Source of the DNA: Undibacterium umbellatum
GTDB lineage: Bacteria; Pseudomonadota; Gammaproteobacteria; Burkholderiales; Burkholderiaceae_D
Reading direction: 5' to 3'
DNA: 64,000 bases
NCBI RefSeq assembly: GCF_014284125.1
Contig: NZ_JACOFX010000007.1
Location: 186,001 to 250,000 of the forward strand
Position numbers and translations under genes: made by a program. The notes beneath the pieces were generated by a model. The model saw only the letters and a program-made list of their open reading frames with translations, did no database searches and was not told the origin of the DNA. Below are positions 61,197 to 64,000 of the stretch, in pieces. Positions within the stretch are counted from its first letter, which is position 1; every line of letters starts with the position of its first letter.

Positions 61197-63935
61197 ATGG
61201 TCGCAAACGAGTCCTTATCCAGTGCTCGCGCTGAATTTACTCATGCATTTAATCATGCAGTACCCGGCATTCTGCCTGAAGCTTTGGAAGCATTGCTGAC
61301 CAAGGCGAATTACAACGGCACATCTTCGGCTGAAAAAGGTCGCATTGTCAGTGCGCGCTCTCTCTTGCCAGAAAAATGGGACGCCATTTCCCGTGCCATT
61401 CCCGTGCATCTGGTCCATTTGCTGGACCGCAGCATCACCACCGCCTATAGCACGTTCAGGCCTGCTTCTGCCCTGGGTCAGGCAACTGAGCTGGCCTTGC
61501 TGGATTCCTCCACTTTCGAGACCACCCTGCGCTTCAATGAAATGACGCAGAATTTCCGCGACAAGGCAGGTCAAGGCCTGCTGGATTTGAATATACGCAT
61601 AGCCGTCCTGTTCGGGCAGGATGATATACGCGAGCGGGAAAATCCTTTTCGCCCTTATCTATTGGCACGCTGTATTTTCCTGGCAGTAGAAGAGCAAAGG
61701 TTGCCGAAAGAATCTGAAGCCATCATCATCGAACAACTGGGTGAAAGCATCGCCGGCAGTATGGCTACTGTCTATGAGGCGGCCAATGCCGCATTGGAAA
61801 AGCAGGGTATTAGCGCCCATCTTTCGCTGAAGATCAGTAAGTCACCGGAATCACAGACCAGCCGCAACTCAAACACCCCTGCGCAAGGCGGTGGAGCTGG
61901 TGGACAGGGTTATTCCACCATGCAGGCTGGCGTTTTCCCAGGGGCGCAAGCAGCAGGCCAGGGGCATGCACAGATGCAAGGCGCATTCCCGGCGGCACAA
62001 CAGGCCTCCATGGTTAGCCCCGGAGTTCGTCTGGAACAATTATTTCAGACTGTGCGCGGCAAGCCTCTGAGTTTGCCGCCAGCCACGCCCATTTTGGCAC
62101 AAAGTGCAGGCAGCATGCAGACTGCGCCAGCATCCACATCTTATGCAGGGATGCCATCGCTTGATACGCAAGTAGTCAATGCCGGCCCAGGCTGGCTGAA
62201 GGATGCCAACGCGCTGGGGGGCATCTTAAGGCAAGCCTTTGGTGAAACAGTTGCTACCTCCAATGGACAAAGAGATAAGCATGCAGAGGGCAGTATTCCT
62301 TTCACTGCCAGGGAAAGTGCACCCGCAGGTGCAAGTAATGGGGGTAACCAGGGCAATTCCGGTCAATTTGCCCATGCTGGCTTGCCAAGTTCGGTAGGCA
62401 CAGCCAGTGCCGATTTGATACAGGTACCTGCAGCCTTGGTGGCTTCGCATTTACAGAATATAGAAAGCCATTTGAAACAAAGGGCTGAAGCACAACTGCC
62501 ACCTGAACTCAGCATGGGGCTAGGCAAAGTGCTGGGGCAAATGCACAAGGTCATGGTGCCGGACAGTGTGGCGATGAAAGATGGGCAAGGTGAAATCCGT
62601 AACCTGATACGCGAACATAAGGATGCCTTGCACAGTCTGGCCAAAGATACTGACGAACAAATGTGCATAGACCTGGTCGCCATGCTGTTTGAAGTCATGC
62701 TGTGTGATGAGATGGTGCCCATCAAAATGCGGATAGACCTGGGGCGTTTGCAATTTTTGATATTGCAATTGGCCTTGAAAGAAAAGAATTTGCTCAGTGA
62801 CGGCAAACATCCTGCCCGCCTCTTGCTGAACCGGATTTGCTCGATTGCCTATAGTGCCGAGCAAATAGGTGATGTTGAAAACCATGTCGCTGAAGAGATA
62901 GCCCGTATTATCAAGACCCTTATGCGGCATGATAGCGAAGTGCCAGAACTGTTTTCACGCATACAAAACAGGTTTGAAACCTTTGTAGCCCGCGAATTGC
63001 GTACCAATGACGTGCATATACGCCGCACCGTCAAAGCCATGGATGAAGCGGAAATCCGTTTCATGCGTTTTGCCTGTATTGCCGTTGCCATCAGCAAGGC
63101 CATGCCCAAGGTGCATGTCGATCCTGGTTTCCGTAGCTTTCTCAAGACAGAGTGGGTCAAAGCGATAGAAGTGGCTGAAAGGACAGACGCCATACTCGCC
63201 AGGCGCTATCGGCTGCTGGTGCCTGATCTGTTATGGAGTGTTTTCCCAAAAACGGAAAATGAAGAAAGAAGCTTGCTGTCATCCATGTTGCCCAGCATGG
63301 TAGGCACCTTGCGCCATGGTCTTGATTTAATGGAGTGGGAAAAGGCCAGGCAACAGAAGTTATTAAACTGGCTGGCCGAGGCGCATTCAAAAGCCTTGCG
63401 TCCATCCGCAGATAGCAAAAAACCGCAGGGTCTGAGTTTGCCAGCCATGCATGAACGGTTTGAGCAGTTTACCAATCAGGCCGATACGGTAGAGCACTCC
63501 GAAATTCATCTTTATGAATTCGCCAGGGAATATTATCAGCTCGCAGTTTTGGCAGAATTGGGTTTGCGGACCAGAATGCTGGACAAGGAAGTCCGCAAAC
63601 CACCGGCTACTACGGATGATGCGCTTACCGTCACAGGTGCTGCAGAATCGTCGCTCAATCCAGCGTATCTTGAACGCATAGTCAGTGGCACGTTGATTGA
63701 TATCAAGACAGACTCAGTCAAAGCCAAGGCCTGCCTGCGCTGGGTAGATCCGTATTTGAATCATGTCGTGCTAAGTCTGAGAGGGGAAGAATACCCTGCT
63801 GTCCTCAGCATGCGCGTGTTTTGTGAGTTGCTGGACTTTGGCAAGCTGCGCTTTGTAGAAGAAGAACCTCTGTTTGAGCGTGCCATCCATATCCTGTTGA
63901 AGTCTGCTGATGAAGTTGACAATGTGCGGGTGTAG
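61197..63935 (+). CDS. DUF1631 family protein
   Basis: This 912-residue cytoplasmic protein matches DUF1631. The N-terminal helical part (about 1-200) contains SLLPEKWDAISRAIPVHLV and NPFRPYLLARCIFLAV. A Gln/Gly/Ala-rich linker (about 220-400) follows, then a long helical core (about 440-830) with LSMGLGKVLGQMHKVMVPDS and VAMLFEVMLCDEMVPIKMRI. A C-terminal beta-rich segment (LERIVSGTLIDIKT, ACLRWVDPYLNHVVLSL) looks PilZ-like. Some members are labelled thymidine phosphorylase in databases, which the sequence does not support. A PilZ-like end would fit cyclic di-GMP binding (inference). AGGG precedes the ATG. Confidence 0.85.
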   Translation: MVANESLSSARAEFTHAFNHAVPGILPEALEALLTKANYNGTSSAEKGRIVSARSLLPEKWDAISRAIPVHLVHLLDRSITTAYSTFRPASALGQATELALLDSSTFETTLRFNEMTQNFRDKAGQGLLDLNIRIAVLFGQDDIRERENPFRPYLLARCIFLAVEEQRLPKESEAIIIEQLGESIAGSMATVYEAANAALEKQGISAHLSLKISKSPESQTSRNSNTPAQGGGAGGQGYSTMQAGVFPGAQAAGQGHAQMQGAFPAAQQASMVSPGVRLEQLFQTVRGKPLSLPPATPILAQSAGSMQTAPASTSYAGMPSLDTQVVNAGPGWLKDANALGGILRQAFGETVATSNGQRDKHAEGSIPFTARESAPAGASNGGNQGNSGQFAHAGLPSSVGTASADLIQVPAALVASHLQNIESHLKQRAEAQLPPELSMGLGKVLGQMHKVMVPDSVAMKDGQGEIRNLIREHKDALHSLAKDTDEQMCIDLVAMLFEVMLCDEMVPIKMRIDLGRLQFLILQLALKEKNLLSDGKHPARLLLNRICSIAYSAEQIGDVENHVAEEIARIIKTLMRHDSEVPELFSRIQNRFETFVARELRTNDVHIRRTVKAMDEAEIRFMRFACIAVAISKAMPKVHVDPGFRSFLKTEWVKAIEVAERTDAILARRYRLLVPDLLWSVFPKTENEERSLLSSMLPSMVGTLRHGLDLMEWEKARQQKLLNWLAEAHSKALRPSADSKKPQGLSLPAMHERFEQFTNQADTVEHSEIHLYEFAREYYQLAVLAELGLRTRMLDKEVRKPPATTDDALTVTGAAESSLNPAYLERIVSGTLIDIKTDSVKAKACLRWVDPYLNHVVLSLRGEEYPAVLSMRVFCELLDFGKLRFVEEEPLFERAIHILLKSADEVDNVRV

Positions 63936-63946
63936 AAACCCGCACA
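63923..63946. repeat. Hairpin at the DUF1631 stop codon
   Basis: TGTGCGGGT / ACCCGCACA with loop GTAGAA includes the stop codon. No T-run follows. It could be a 3' end stabiliser. Confidence 0.5.
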
Positions 63947-64000
63947 CGGCAGATTAATCAGCTTGGTTTAGTCACTCGTGTTACCGACATCTGGTTCAAA

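Noticed and set aside
1-64000. CRISPR arrays, tRNA, rRNA, transposases or integrases
   Set aside because: I found no regularly spaced repeats, cloverleaf sequences or mobile-element proteins by reading the window.

Overview
The window looks like an ordinary chromosomal segment of a betaproteobacterium of the order Burkholderiales, most likely family Oxalobacteraceae (Undibacterium-like). This rests on the block fmt-def / LysM protein-dprA-smg-topB-DUF1631, on the DUF2917, DUF2721 and DUF494 proteins, and on a base composition that reads close to even rather than strongly GC-rich. The genus is an inference. I see no tRNA, rRNA, CRISPR array, transposase or intact prophage.

Layout. 1-4133: purine breakdown (end of xdhB, xdhC, guaD), a small tautomerase and an orphan BMP-type periplasmic binding protein. 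4394-5314: an AT-rich pair, a TPR-like protein and a DUF5071 protein. 5455-9435: acyl-CoA ligase, a stretch of nested inverted repeats, a large surface lipoprotein and a DUF2721 membrane protein. 9539-12481: an EnvZ/OmpR-type two-component pair divergent from a Spy/CpxP-type chaperone. 12535-22436: a REC-DUF3369-GGDEF-EAL protein, a YegD-type Hsp70, a PaeA/YtfL-type CBS membrane protein, an MFS exporter, dctA, and a MocR-type regulator divergent from a DUF2917 gene with a dyad operator between them. 22477-28319: a TonB/TolA-like membrane protein, a two-gene chromate transporter, a DUF2314-ankyrin protein, an orphan CII-like regulator, a double-domain methylglyoxal synthase and a Sel1-repeat protein. 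28421-32097: an overlapping HD-GYP plus PAS-GGDEF-EAL operon for cyclic di-GMP turnover. 32317-35590: an NTF2-fold protein, an iodotyrosine-deiodinase-like nitroreductase, zntB and a LysR regulator divergent from a TonB-dependent receptor (35867-38749). 38918-43864: a chalcone-isomerase-like protein, a small unknown protein and metH. 44267-49549: a LuxR-type response regulator convergent with a hybrid kinase, then a DUF4214 protein with a long internal duplication. 49619-53673: a BI-1/TerC operon, nhaR, and a pair of FlgO-type lipoproteins. 53882-63935: the fmt/def, LysM, dprA, smg, topB, DUF1631 block.

The most striking non-coding signal is upstream of metH. The minus-strand leader at 43925-43980 carries the conserved blocks of a SAM-II riboswitch, and an intrinsic terminator follows at 43886-43920. 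This predicts that S-adenosylmethionine shuts off methionine synthase by transcription attenuation. Other signals worth a second look are a perfect 46-base palindrome at 38846-38891, the inverted-repeat cluster at 7171-7274, the methylglyoxal synthase with a degenerate first domain, and the deiodinase-like nitroreductase. I did not find a convincing multi-gene undescribed defence or metabolic system. All domain calls come from reading motifs by eye, without database searches.
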